The notes: generated from the letters alone by a model not told the origin. Positions 24,301 through 36,399 are shown, counted from the first letter of the stretch. The stretch is 64,000 nucleotides of DNA from Nectonema munidae (GCA_030549495.1 JAUIRK010000896.1:558001-622000), one strand, 5' to 3'. Made by a program: numbers and translations.

Positions 24301-24965
24301 TCCAAACACGCATTCTTTTATTTTACCTTCTCTCCCTTTATCCACTGTTATTAAAGTCGCATATGCATCTATACTGAACACATGGTCATCTCTTAATATT
24401 GCACCACCCTTGATAAACTTTGACATTCACAACAAAAATATCACTCTCTCCCGCAACTCCATCAAGTGGTTCTCATCACACTGCCCAACTTATTCCTACT
24501 ATAGATTCAAACTTCACAACAATCCATTATGTAGATTTGGTTGCCCCTACATCGAAACACCCCTACACATAATTTTCTACTGCCAATTTTTCACGATTTA
24601 CGTGTTAAACTACTTAACTTCTGTAATCTACACTTTAACGAGCCTCCTACTTCTCTATTTGATTTTTTACAACATGCAATCATACTTCAAGAAATCCTTT
24701 TTTTAATTAACAAAATTGAACCAATCCTTATCGCACACCAAAATCTTATTCCACCCACACCTCTTAATTAATTTTACTCTTATCATCCTTTACTTTATAC
24801 ACGGAACACAAATACTACTTACAATTTTTCTCCTAGAATACTAGAATTACCACATTTTCTTCAACTAAACTCCACGCAATAATCAAATCCCAAACTCTAG
24901 CAAACTACAAGCATATCAGCCAAAGCTGGAAAGTGCTTAGAAATTTTCTCACTCACTCACTGACG
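21390..24965 (+). mobile_element. I/Loa-like LINE, G-poor, ORF2 only (copy 1)
   Basis: The order on the + strand is APE endonuclease, reverse transcriptase, RNase H and a terminal CCHC-type finger. It ends in AAAGCTGGAAAGTGCTTAG and an (ACTC)n tail at about 24949-24962. The coding strand is strikingly poor in G and rich in A and C. No ORF1 is found, so it is 5' incomplete. The last module is shared with the copy at 25.4-26.8 kb, which ends in the same GGAAAGTGCTTAG phrase. Confidence 0.8.
21493..24770 (+). pseudogene. LINE ORF2 (endonuclease-RT-RNase H), decayed
   Basis: Recognisable blocks: endonuclease start LNFLQINLNHFR with INEPY (21493-21890); RT with LPNRNTELAL, a motif A-like FLDIDNEFNSAW, TQQEGCLSD and catalytic CYSDDI (22662-23363); RNase H with FTYGSK in place of TDGS, SSYETEILAILAACN and SPPHSICNENNSVDRLSK (about 23900-24300); and a finger CRFGCPYIETPLHIIFYC (about 24533-24587). 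Stops occur at 21889-21891 and 23361-23363 (TAA), a TAG interrupts the RNase H near 24117, and several frame changes separate the blocks. It is inactive. RNase H plus APE nuclease points to the I/Loa group. Confidence 0.8.
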
Positions 24966-24969
24966 CCTT

Positions 24970-25403
24970 CTCATCTTAGAAAATGGGTTTTCCGATCTGT
25001 TCAAAAACGTTCATTCGATTGAATCATTATAACGTTTTAACGAAATTTTTGCTTTGAAATTATATGATGTTTAGGTGGCATAGCGGATTATTTCACATTA
25101 TTAGACTCCTAAAATAACTAAGTTCTAGGATTAACCGATTGAAGCTTGTAAATTTAGCTACATCGTGCAAGAAAAGGAGAATATATTTAATAGAAAATAT
25201 AGATTTATCTTCGAGGAGTGAGTAATTCAATTTGATATAACTTTGCATCTTTTATTGGCAGACAGGAGAACATAAATTTTTATCTACTGTCCAAGTGTGA
25301 ATGGTTCATTAAGGTTGTCTTTATTAATTTTTTTTTGATAAAAAAAATTTTTTTTGCTATATAAGTTAAAAATATAAGTCTAAACAAGAAAAAATAATTT
25401 TTA
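24970..25403. other. No gene seen
   Basis: AT-rich spacer between the two LINE copies, ending at the target-site duplication of the second copy. No further structure was recognised. Confidence 0.6.
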
Positions 25404-25404
25404 C

Positions 25405-26850
25405 TACTATGTATGATATTTTTGAGGTGGGTTAGTGAGTTTTGGAATTTGAGTGAGCTTCCCCAGGCAAGTGAGCCATATTGTATGACTGGACAAGGTT
25501 ATTGACTCACAATAACAAACGCATTTCACACTACTTCAACAGCAAAACTTGAACTTCTTACACATACTCTACCCTTACACGTAAACCTTAAGAAAAACAT
25601 AATTAAAAAATATCTTACTACCTTCCACTCTACACCAGCTCCACAAAACTTCACGAACCTTTACTCAACTCACCCTCGTCTTCGCTCACCTTTTTCAATT
25701 CCCTTCTTGAACAATATATGCCACAACTTACTCACTACCAAGTTTTACCACACCTACACCCATACTCCCTAGTTCACCCATCGAAATCGACCCCATACTC
25801 AACTCATATATCCCACCACAAATTCTTAGCACTCAACTCCATAAAACACCAACGCGACTCAAATGCGCACCACCAACTCTCAATTTTTTACCAACGGTTC
25901 AAAATCACGCAACAAAGCAATCGTTGCATGCGCTTTTTTTAATCACAATACAAGCACTCCTTTCTTCACACAAAAAATGCAGACAGACAATAACACCTCC
26001 GCATACGAAACTGAAACCCTAGCACTCCTAACATCATGCAACCACATCATTGATAACCTAACCTTCTTTACATCCAAATTCAAGCACATAATCTTTTTCA
26101 CAGACTCACAAAACTTTTATGGTGCCCCTCCCATTCCTCCTCCTTTGAAAATTTTTTAATAGATCTCTTATGTAAATCCGCATCCATAACATCACAACAT
26201 GTCTTAACCTACGCCCTCCCTCTATCTAATTTTGAAACATCCATAAATATCCCAACTACAAACGAATGGCTTTACTCAAACAACATACCTACCCCCTTAT
26301 CCCAATTTGCACTAAATAAAAACATTACTCTTTCTCGCAACATTATAAGATGGTTCACCTCACATTGCCCTTGTTACGCTTACTTCTACAATTTTAAATT
26401 GCCCTCTAACCCTTTTTGCAGATTCGGCTGCCCTCATATCGAAACTCCAATTCACATTATCCTCTATTGCCCAATATTCTCATCAGAACGAACCAAACTC
26501 ATTGAAAAAACTCATTTATATATTAAAGATCTTCCCTCCTCTCTACTAAAATTCTTATCATACCCCAAAATCATTCACATCTCTATTTTCCTTAATATAA
26601 TAGAACCATTACACTCTACCCACCAACACTTAATCCCACCCTTATTAAACACATTGCATAATCATACACAGGCAACCTAATTTATACTCTTTCACCTCAC
26701 CAAGCTTTCTTATTTCTACTTTAGATCGTAAACCCACTACCCATCCTTACAAATCCCCAAGTTAGCAATTGATGCAAGCATATCAACCAACGTTGGAAAG
26801 TGCTTAGTTATCTCCTACCTACCTACCTACCTACCTACTATGTATGATAT
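25405..26850 (+). mobile_element. I/Loa-like LINE, 5'-inverted truncated copy (copy 2)
   Basis: TACTATGTATGATAT is duplicated at 25405-25419 and 26836-26850. Just inside the left duplication, about 90 bp (25421-25510) is the inverse of LINE sequence near 23445-23510 (compare AAATTCCAAAACTCACTAAC with copy 1). The rest, 25511-26835, runs forward from the sequence equivalent to about 23525 to the 3' end. It includes RNase H debris (ATSNTSAYETE-like, about 25990-26050) and the finger CRFGCPHIETPIHIILYC (26418-26471). The tail is (CTAC)n. This is the classic product of twin priming. Confidence 0.8.
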
Positions 26851-27485
26851 GTTACTATTAGGGAACACTGGGATAATCTACGGTTATATTATTTAAAAAT
26901 AGAAAATTCAAAATCTTTTATTTTATTTTGCAGTAAGAAATTATTTAAGAATTAAGAAAATAAAACAAAATTATTGAACAATAAAATTGGTCAAACATTT
27001 TAAATTAAGACTTGCATCTATATTTTGTACTATTACAAAAGGTAAGCAGATATTTCAATATTAAATTTAGGTTTTTTTCAATTAGGGGCATAGGCAGAGT
27101 CCGCACTACCTATAAAATTATAGCAAGCAATTAATATAATAAGAAAAAAACTTTAATTCCCTTGATTGCAAGAGATTTCCAAAAGCCATTCGACCGTTGT
27201 TAGAAAACCCCTAAGATTATAGAAACAATGAAAATTAAAAAAAATATACAATTTGTTTCAATATTATGTGATACGATGATGAAAGAGAAAATTAAAAAAA
27301 ATGTAAATGACTATTAATAACATAGTTTCAGAAAATATGGCTTGTGTTGAATAAAAAGAAAACTCTTTCATGATTTTTCGAAATGATCAAGAAGTCTCTC
27401 TCTACAAAAGCAATGTGAATAACATGAGTTATGGTATTGATTCAAAAGTAAGTTTTTGATGTAAGTAAGATAAGTAGTTATGTTT
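26851..27485. other. No gene seen
   Basis: AT-rich sequence between the LINE copy and the tandem repeat. Nothing recognised. Confidence 0.6.
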
Positions 27486-27489
27486 TGAT

Positions 27490-27830
27490 TTAAGTAGGAC
27501 ATTTCAAATTAATATTTTTTTAGAACAGCTTTTTTTTATCTTTTAGTTTTATCTTCACATGTGAAATATTAATATTTTTAGAACACCTTTTTACCTTTTA
27601 CAATTCTGTAAGATAATTATTTCTTTCTTTTCGTTTTATTATCTTCACATTTGAAATATTAATATTTTTTTAGAACAGCTTTTTATCTTTTACAATTCTG
27701 TAAGATAATTATTTCTATTTTATTTGTTTTATTTTCTTCACACATGTGAAATATTAATATTTTTTTAGAACAGCTTTTTACCTTTTACAATTCTGTAAGA
27801 TAATTATTTCTATTTTTTCTTTTAACTATA
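27490..27830 (+). repeat. 90-95-bp tandem repeat, about 3.5 copies
   Basis: Each unit contains GAAATATTAATATTTTTTTA, AGAACAGCTTTTTA and ACAATTCTGTAAGATAATTA. Unit starts (GTGAAATATT or variant) are at 27561, 27651 and 27746, with a partial unit before 27561. Confidence 0.85.
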
Positions 27831-27999
27831 CATTTTGATTTTCTATCTTTTGAGATATACACATTTGTTCTCATCTTACATTTTTGTTAGTGTTTCCTTT
27901 ATATACAATTATTTTCTTAATTATTATAACTTTTTATAGTGTCAAATAGAAAGATACTGTAATATTTTATTAAACCTGAATGCATGTTTAAATACTCTG

Positions 28000-30015
28000 A
28001 ATAAAGAGGACTTTCATACCAAAATATTTTCTTTAAAAAAATATATCCATCATCATAAAAACATATTAACACTACCTCTTCCCACTTTTGAACCAAATAT
28101 TTATTTGACTTCTGTTGATTTTAACCATCAACACATTTTAGAGATGTTTAATATGGACACAAACTACATTCCCTTAACCACTAAAGAAGATGTAACTGTT
28201 AATTTAATTCGATTTCTATATTCTTCATGATAATGAAAAATATCTATTATATACCGTGTTTTAACAGCCTTTGAATTAGTTGAAAACTATGAGAAATATA
28301 GGAAAGAAGAGTAAAATAAAGTACGCATTTTAGAAGATGCAATTTATGGTGTATGTTCCAATTACGGTTGGCCTAATGTTTTTACGATAAGTGCTCTTTC
28401 AAGTGTTCTAAAAAAACAATTAGATTAGTATATCCACCGTATAATTCAATTGATGATGTTGCTCATTTGATATTAAATACAATCATTTTACCTCTTAAGT
28501 TTAACTCGAAGAAAATTTGTTCGTTTAATAATATCAAGAATTTATTTACATCTGCTAATTTCAAAAAAATATTATCCTTCATTTCCAAACCACTTTGTTT
28601 CTTTGGTTAAATGCGAAAAACATGTTTCTTCCGTATACAGAAATAAAGATCAATTAGTTCCTATAGAAGAGTTGGTTAAAAAAGATAAAAATACAAATTG
28701 TGAGTTATTAAAAGCCGTGGCTGTCAAATCAATTTATTATGAGCATAGTTACGCTTGTGTATATACTCAATCAGATAAAAAATTTCGTTTATCCAAATAG
28801 AAGGATTTTTATCTAGAAATGATTGGTTTGAATTTATTAATAACAAATCTCTTCCATATGATAGTGTTCCATTGGGATGTAAAGAAAATATATGTTTCCT
28901 CGTTAAAAAGTCTTCTCAAAATAAGAATAAATTTTCGATGACTGTGGTGCCTGGACTAAAAACTCAACTAATAAGTTTTCTTATGTAGTAAATTCTGATA
29001 AAAGTCTATCTTTTGACAGGGTTAACCACCTTGGCGAATCAAATGTTAAAAGGCATTATTCAAAGTTAAAAAAGGATGAAAATTATCAAAGAAGGATATC
29101 TTATTTTTATGTGTCGCCAAAACGTAATCCTAATCTCTTCCAAATAATGACATATAAATACATTGACATTTTCCCAACCTTAATTTCTCATAATGACCAT
29201 TGATCGAACATTAAATTTAGGGTCATATTTTCTGACGTATTTTGTATTTCAGGAAAAAAGATTGAAAACTAGATTAACTAAAGCCAATCCGATTTTTTAG
29301 GACCAATGTATCTCTATTGGAATGGTCAATTTGAAACTTATTACTCTTTTCTGACTCATATCGCATCCACAGTTAAGGATAGACATATGTATGTAGGGTC
29401 TGATGAGAAAAAGGCTTTGATGAAACCTATAAGTGAATCTTTCCAAAATCATACATTACTTCTTTGCACTAGGCACATGAAAAACAATATGATTAGACAT
29501 AACAATGATAAATTTTGTCTAAAAAAATCTGAATTTTCTATTTTAAAACGCAAATTGCTTTCAGAAATTGGTCTTAGTTCTAAATTGAGACTATATCATC
29601 AAAATGATTCAAAACAAAGAGAATATGTTTTACTTCCTCGTTTGAAATCAGAAGATATTCCATTACTTTGGACTAATAACATTTCTAAATCAAAAAATCA
29701 TATAATTATTGCTTATAAAATTAATTTCTTATAAAATTATTGCATATTGAAACTCTGAGGGATCAAGCTTTGTTTCTAGCATCATGTAACTCTACGGGTG
29801 AATATTTTCAATGTTCTCCTTTCTCTGTTAAAAAACACAAAAAAGATGAACTAGAAAAGTGTGATATTAATGATTATTACTGTCTAAAAAATAATGTGGG
29901 TGAAGTCTCTTACTCTAACTCAACACTAGTCTTACCTCTTATTTCATCCATTCATAAAAAGCCAGGTCAAAAGAAGCTTATAAGAACTTCAAGAACTTTT
30001 TTTTACTTTTTATGT
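28000..30015 (+). pseudogene. MULE-type transposase, decayed
   Basis: The best block is the frame at 29306-29734: GPMYLYWNGQFETYYSFL, YVGSDEKKALMKPISESF and LCTRHMKNNM. This is the second half of the MULE transposase core (GSDxEKAL...LCTxHLKxN) as known from animal Mutator-like elements; the catalytic Asp lies in the GSDE motif. Upstream frames (28603-28800 and pieces from about 28050) and the downstream frame 29740-30010 (ending LPLISSIHKKPGQKK) fit the same protein. Several stops and frame changes, for instance the TAG at 28798-28800 and the TAA at 29732-29734, break it. Terminal inverted repeats were not found. Confidence 0.65.
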
Positions 30016-30485
30016 TTTGTTAAATTGAGGAAAACTTCCTTTTCAATGGTAAAAATCATAGTTTTTTAACATTTAACATCTATCGTTAAGAAACTTTAAA
30101 TGATTTTTGTCATTGAATTAGACGTTTTCGTTATTTAAATAAATCTAACCTTCGCACTACGGGCCTATGTTAATTTACTCCACACATATTTTCAAAAGCA
30201 AATTTCAAAAAAATTTTCTATTATGTAAAATTCAAAAAATATATGTAATATTTCAATCAAATCTCTACTTTCTGAAAAACAAGTTTAACTAGAATAAGTC
30301 CTTTTTTGTTCTTATGTAGCGAAATACACAAAAGTGTTACTTTGTTTCTGTGCCAATTCTTTGAAAATTGTTTATTGTTTTATGAAGTTCAAATATTATC
30401 ATTTTTTTCATTCAAAAAGTTTAGCTATCATTTGTTTTTGTTATTCAATATTATCTTTGTAAGAAAATATTTTTTTATCCTATCA

Positions 30486-30631
30486 GTTTTCTTATTTCCA
30501 ATAAACAAACATATTTAGACAGGTATATAGCAAAAAAATCGATTTTTTTATCTTACAAGTTTTCTTATTTCCAATAAACAAACATATTTAGACAGATAAT
30601 ATAGCAAAAAAATCTTACAATGACCTTTGGG
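30486..30631 (+). repeat. 73-bp direct duplication
   Basis: GTTTTCTTATTTCCAATAAA begins at 30486 and again at 30559. The following CAAACATATTTAGACAG and ATAGCAAAAAAATC are near-identical in both copies, suggesting a recent tandem duplication. Confidence 0.85.
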
Positions 30632-30648
30632 TTGCTGTTTTACATTCT

Positions 30649-30690
30649 GTGTATGTGTGTGTGTGTTGTGTTGTCTGTGTGTATTTAAGT
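30649..30690 (+). repeat. TG-rich microsatellite
   Basis: Interrupted (TG)n run directly upstream of the candidate terminal exon. A stretch of this composition close to a 3' splice site is worth noting, but its role is unknown. Confidence 0.7.
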
Positions 30691-30722
30691 GTAGCAAGTT
30701 TATATTTTCGTCAAACTTTCAG

Positions 30723-30867
30723 AAAAACAAATCCTAAATATCCCTACTTGAGACACTGCTATGAAACTTTATTGCCTGATCATTTATTGTCCTATTTTGC
30801 TTCTCTTCTACACATTGAGCAATCCTACGATCAAAAAATCAAAACGCATTTAAAGAAAGACTGCTAA
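30723..30867 (+). CDS. Candidate terminal exon of an unrecognised gene
   Basis: A pyrimidine-rich TTTCGTCAAACTTTCAG precedes an open segment of one base plus 47 codons ending in TAA (30865-30867). AATAAA follows at 30911-30916, about 44 bp after the stop, as expected for a last exon. The peptide is amphipathic and hydrophilic (NPKYPYLRHCYETLLPDHLL, then SYFASLLHIEQSYDQKI). Composition is less AT-biased than its surroundings. I do not recognise the family and cannot find the upstream exons; they would lie beyond the MULE debris. It could also be a chance frame. Confidence 0.35.
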
Positions 30868-31139
30868 CTTTGTGAAGTATAACGAACAAAACTACAGAAA
30901 AAAATTAATCAATAAAATTTAACGTAATTTGTATTTGGTTCAATAATGAAATGATACTTTTAGAGGCAAACGCCGTATGGATATAGTTTTTCAATTAAAT
31001 ATATAAAAAAAGAATGAAAAGACAAATAGAAAAAACGTTAAATATTTTTTAAATAAAAAACTTTAATGAAAAAAACCAAATTAGTAACAGTACAAATGGT
31101 ACTGATACAATTCAAAAAATTTTATTAACGTTAAATTGT

Positions 31140-32130
31140 ATAAACAAAAAATATTATCCTTACCCAGGCTTTACAGAATCGCTCACCATAAACATCATGT
31201 TTCAATATGCCAATTTCCGTAATCATTAGAAAAGCCAGAAGATACAATGCTGTTAGAAATGTTTAACAGAGTCATCGCCTGCCACGCATCTCGAAGTCAC
31301 GATTGCACTATTGATGTTTCTGGAGGCTTTCGATTTCCATTTCTTGTATACTGAACAGCATCAGAGTTCTTCCAAGCATTAATTGTGCATGCTACTCAAT
31401 CTTTCACTACTCGAAAAACCCCAATATCACCAGCTTGAAGATATGCTGTACAACCACCAGGAATTACAATTAGCTCAATTTTCTTTTTCTATAATGCTCT
31501 CTGATGAGTTTTGAGATATGAGCACCACTACTATCCCACAATACATTATCCGGATCGAATATCAACAATCGAAAATACTGAATCAATGTGATATTCTAAC
31601 TGTTTCCCTTTATGTATCAGAAGAGGTGCTGGTTTTCGACCATTTGCCCAAAAAACTACACATGCTGTTATTCGCATCGAAGCGAAACCAGTAGATCGAA
31701 TAATGACATGACGCTGTCGTTCGAAATCGATTGTTTGACTGCGACAATCATCAAAATATACAGATGTTTCATCCAAAGTTAATTCTTCTTTAATAAATGA
31801 CTTTCGACTATGCAGATAAACCATATAGTCAACTGTTCTTTGAATAAGCTGATCATCTGTGAGTGTTGTCAAATTTGTCATTCGACGAAGTGAAAATTTG
31901 AATCGTTGCATGAAAGAAGTGCACCATGTATTAGAGGCCTTAAAACCCTCAACATTGTTCTCTTGTGTCAGAAATGTTGCGAACAAATTTCTTGTGACCT
32001 TCATTTTACGAATTTGCAACAATAGTATTAAATAATATATCTTCAATTTTTCCAATCAGCATTGGTCATCCATCTCCTGTACATCTTTTTTTTAGAATTA
32101 GAAACTCCTTTGATTTCATCTTTTTTACGC
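31140..32130 (-). pseudogene. pogo-like transposase, decayed
   Basis: The 169-codon frame 32055-31546 carries the end of the CENP-B-type HTH (WCTSFMQRFKFSLRRMTNLT, TLTDDQLIQRTVDYM) and the start of the DDE domain (LTLDETSVYFDD, then RHVIIRSTGFASMRITACVV). Below 31546 the frame breaks, but DSSGAHIS (second acidic motif) and AGDIGVF (third, different frame) are still readable to about 31200. It differs clearly from the Tigger element at 11-13 kb (LDETSVYF against NVDEIGLF), so it is a separate lineage. Inverted ends were not identified. Confidence 0.75.
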
Positions 32131-32139
32131 GACCATTGA

Positions 32140-34740
32140 TAGTTTAAATTTCGTTTTAGAGAAATGTACATAAGCTTTATGAACACTGCAATAATTTTCC
32201 TCAATGTATGTTATAACTTCGTTTTTAAATGTTACTGATATGCTCTGTCGTTTCAATATTTTGACAAAATAAGACTAAGAAAATATAAAAAAATTAAAAT
32301 TGTCAAGATAGGCAAAAAATTCAAATAAACAAAATAAAAAGTAAATTATTTTTGATTAATTTTCATTTTTTATTAATTATAAGGGTCTATCACAAGTTCG
32401 CTTTTTACTGCTCCTATTCAGGAGCAAGTGAAAAAGAATCACAGAGAGAAAGAGATGAGGAAGAGGAGGTGGATCATCAAAAAGTGACATTCTCCGGTAT
32501 ATTATAAGACCAGTTGGACACAGTGATAAACATTACTTACTCATCGTGTGCATATTGAAGAAAGGAATTGTTATTATTATTTTTATTAAGCTCTCATATT
32601 GTATGAAAATATTTTGGATAGAAATTTTACGGCACTTGCATATGATGAATGATTCTAGTCTGAATTCGATCTTTCATTCTCTTTTTTATCTCATCTTACA
32701 TCAGCATGTATTGTAATCATTACATCTTATAATGCGATCACGATAAATTTTTTATATACAAGCTTTTAAAAGCAACTCTTACTTATAGAAATTATTGTAG
32801 GGGGGGGGGCAATTTTCGCCCCCTGCCCCTCGGATATGCGCCCCTGATATGACCCAATGGTTATCTTCTTTACCATAATATTAAAGATTAAGATTATAAA
32901 TCTTGAATTGTAAAGATTATTACTTTGAATCAATAAATAACTTTGAAGTTTTTGAATTCTACTTTTTTACACTTTAAAATATTTTTACCTAAAGTAATGC
33001 CATAATGACGCTCATTTATTTTTTAATCTATCACTGTAGCAGTCTTATAATTTTATTATTCAAGAAGTATTTATTATTAACAAGAACGGAAAATATATTA
33101 CAAGTAAATCGTCACTAATGGAAATTCATACCACTTTCATGAATGTAGAAGAGTTAGCTGTAATTTTTAATTGAAAATTATGATATTGAGGATTTTTGTG
33201 AATTGTTTTCATTAACTCAGAACAGGACCTATAATAAAAGGGGATCTTTTACGTAAAAATCTTTAATCTCTCATATTTTACACAAAAAATAGTATATGTG
33301 TTCGAACTCAATGAAGGCAAAAAATAAAATAAAAATTTTTAAGTGAAATTTTAATTCTAATGGTATCCGGGTTCATTTATTGGTTTTAATAATCGAATGG
33401 ATTTAATCGCAATATTTTCAACTGAGATAATAATTAGACATTTTTTTATAATCCGTGTACAGTTAATCAAGAAATTTTCTGATTAATTTTTCGCAAAAAA
33501 AGAATATGAGGAAAATTTCATGATTTACAGTATTTAGAAATTTCAGTCAAATTATTATAATTTTTTAATAAACATATCTGATTTAAAATATAAATTTGGA
33601 AACTTGTTTTTATAGTTTTTACCCTATTCAACTATTATTCGAATTAAAAACTAAAATAAAAAAGATTGTCTATTTTCAACATTTTAGTTAATATGTGACT
33701 AATGAAGTCATATTTCTTTGTTTTTGATCGTTAATGACGCAACTTGTAGAGTCATATTTCTTTGAGGTTCCCATATAAACTTTAAATGAAATTTTCATTC
33801 TTTCAGGTTGTTTTTTCTAAGCCAAAACTTTGTCTAAACATTTGATAAATTTAATATCTCTAAAACTTTTAACTCAGTTTTACTTTGATAAACAAGTCTA
33901 TAATTATTTTAACGCACCTTCCTATCGAGCTTTATACCTCTCGTTTTTTTAATGCAGAGCAATAGAATTCCCCGCTTGTTAAGGGATGTCACATATGCAT
34001 GATCCAATATATTGATTTTAGAAAAACAAGTGTTTTAACTATAATATTTCATTCGGATGATTTTTTCATTATATGAGAAAAATTTGATTCACTTTTGAAA
34101 TTTCCAAGCACTTTGAAATTGTGACTATGCGTTTAAAGGGGCATGAAAATAATTTATTAAAAATAACCTTTGTTCAGTGAAATTCAATACAAAGTCCTTC
34201 TATAGATTTTATTTTCTTAATTCAAAAAGAAAATTTTATTTTTTGAAATTCGTTAGCATTTTAACCTAATGAAATTAAAAATTTGAGTCAAATTATTATA
34301 ATATTTTATCCTTAATCGGGGTCATTTTTGACCACAATCTCACTTCAAATTAAAATATAACCTTACTGAAACGATTGGAATTAAAAAAAAAGGCAAATTA
34401 TATAAAATTTTATATTTTTCTTTCAAAAAGTAGATATAAGCGTTTTAGTCATTTTTAGCCTCATTGAAATTTGAAACTCATAGTGTTTATATATTTACTT
34501 TTAATCAGTAAATCTAGACAAAATCCCAAGACTTCTAGTTTTACATTTTTTTTAGTTTAAAACATTTTTTCTTCCTTTTTTACTATTTAGTTATTTATTC
34601 GCCATTCTTTTCCATGATGTAATTATTTATTTTATGATTATTATATAAACTATTTTCAAATACATTTTTTACATATATTGTTAACTTTTCTATATTTGTT
34701 CTGGATAAAATGAATTCTATTAGGATACTCATACCAGCGG
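32140..34740. other. No gene seen; one G-tract repeat end
   Basis: At 32799-32846 a ten-G tract is followed by GATATGCGCCCCTGATATG, another copy of the CAGGGGCG repeat end (- strand). The remainder is AT-rich without open frames of note. Confidence 0.55.
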
Positions 34741-34744
34741 CTTG

Positions 34745-34866
34745 AAATGGCCTTTTTAGTTTCCTCGCATTTTAACGTGAAATTTGTAATACATCTTTTC
34801 TTCATAAATATTTTATAATGATGAAATGACATGAATATTATTATTGTTTTCTTTGTTATGCGAAAT
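34745..34866 (+). repeat. Inverted repeat, left arm
   Basis: About 120 bp, including TTTCCTCGCATTTTAACGTG, ATTTTATAATGATGAAATGA and ATTATTATTGTTTTCTTTG. It is nearly the exact reverse complement of 35655-35770. The outer side loses similarity at about 34745 and the inner side after GCGAAAT. Confidence 0.85.
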
Positions 34867-35654
34867 AAATTCTTCTTCTTTACATATAAAAAATATTCAC
34901 TAAAAGTCTGTGTATATTCAATAGTGGTCAGTTGTTTTAATTTATTTTCTGGAAAATATTATACATAAAAACATAGAATAATACATTAAAATTAAAGTTA
35001 ACTCTACTTGTCTTTAATCGTCAGGTCTTAGTGTACTTATTTTATAAAACAAAGCTGTACAATTAAATAGAATAGTTTTCAAAAAAAATTTCCAAAAAGA
35101 AAAATAGGAAAAAAATTGAGAAATATGTCGAAAAATATTGTAAAATCATTTTAGCATAAACACACTTTTTTATTTGGTTATAATCTAACATTTTCTAGAT
35201 GCTAACTTAAGTCATTTTATAATAAAATTTAAATATATTTACCCGTTAAGGAATTTTTAAAGTTTTTAAATATATATTGTTTAATTTTATTTTTTTCCTA
35301 AAATAAAAATATTTGTTTTAATTTTTTCGCATAGACATTTCAATCCTAATCGAGGTAACAAAAATGGTTCACAATTGTAAAAAATTTGTATTATCATCAT
35401 CAGAATGAAGTCTTTAACATAACTTTATAGATTAAGATGATATTTTTCTGAATAAGAAACTCGAGATTTATATGTATGTCAAGTTTCATGTTCATATCTT
35501 TTTTTACTAGGTGGCAATTTGTGAAGTTTGTTTTTTGTCAAACGAATAAAACAAAAATATTTCAAAGTAATACCATTTCTTTTTTTTAAGAGACTTAAAT
35601 TAAATTATTGGGACCACGCAAAACTTGCAGTTAGGGTGATTTTTTTTATCTGTA

Positions 35655-35770
35655 ATTTCGCATAAAGAAAACAATAATAATATTCATGTCATTTCATCAT
35701 TATAAAATATTTATGAAGAAAATATGTATTACAAATTTTACGTTAAAATGCGAGGAAACTCAAAAGGCAT
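35655..35770 (-). repeat. Inverted repeat, right arm
   Basis: Partner of 34745-34866, with a few mismatches and small gaps (for example AAGAAAAC against AACAAAGAAAAC). The ~790-bp spacer is AT-rich and non-coding. The whole may be a non-autonomous transposon with long termini or an inverted duplication. Confidence 0.85.
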
Positions 35771-35774
35771 GTGT

Positions 35775-36399
35775 TATCATAATATTTTTTCACGTAAAAA
35801 AGTTTGTTTAATCTGACAAAAATTACCTTAATCGTAGATTTTATTTTTAACAGGAGTCTGAGCGAGCATTTTATGCATAATGAATTACAATGAATTTTTT
35901 TTTAAAAATCTAAATTTTGATGTTTTTTTTACATGGATCTACATCGTATGGGATGTAATTTTGATACTTTATTTGTATGAAAAAGCGTTATTTATATATC
36001 GAATATGCTGAATCTGATGGTAATTTATTTTTTATAAAAATGAATGTCAAACAAAATGAGAACATTTCTAACTTGAATCTCCATTTTCAAGTACGCTGAG
36101 TCGATTGGAGATACCAGTTTTGCACAAAAAGATTTAAATTGTCCAAAATATCAATCAAAATTTGAACATATGAATTAACTTCCATATTTGAAACTCGCAT
36201 GTACTATATTTTTTAAACACTCTTCGTAGATTAATCATAATTATTTTCCATAAAAAATGTAAAGTATTATCTAAAATTAAAATATATTTAAATTTGATTT
36301 TTTAATGAAAATAATCAAATCAATCAATACCAAAACCAAATATATAAACTTAAAAATATATTTCAATTCCACGATTTTTTTGCTTACTATTGTGTTAGT
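35775..36399. other. No gene seen
   Basis: AT-rich sequence up to the target duplication of the LINE. Nothing recognised. Confidence 0.6.

Noticed and set aside
30649-30690. TG repeat read as a signal peptide start (MYVCVCCVVCVYLSVASLYF)
   Set aside because: This is translation of a microsatellite; the ATG is not supported.
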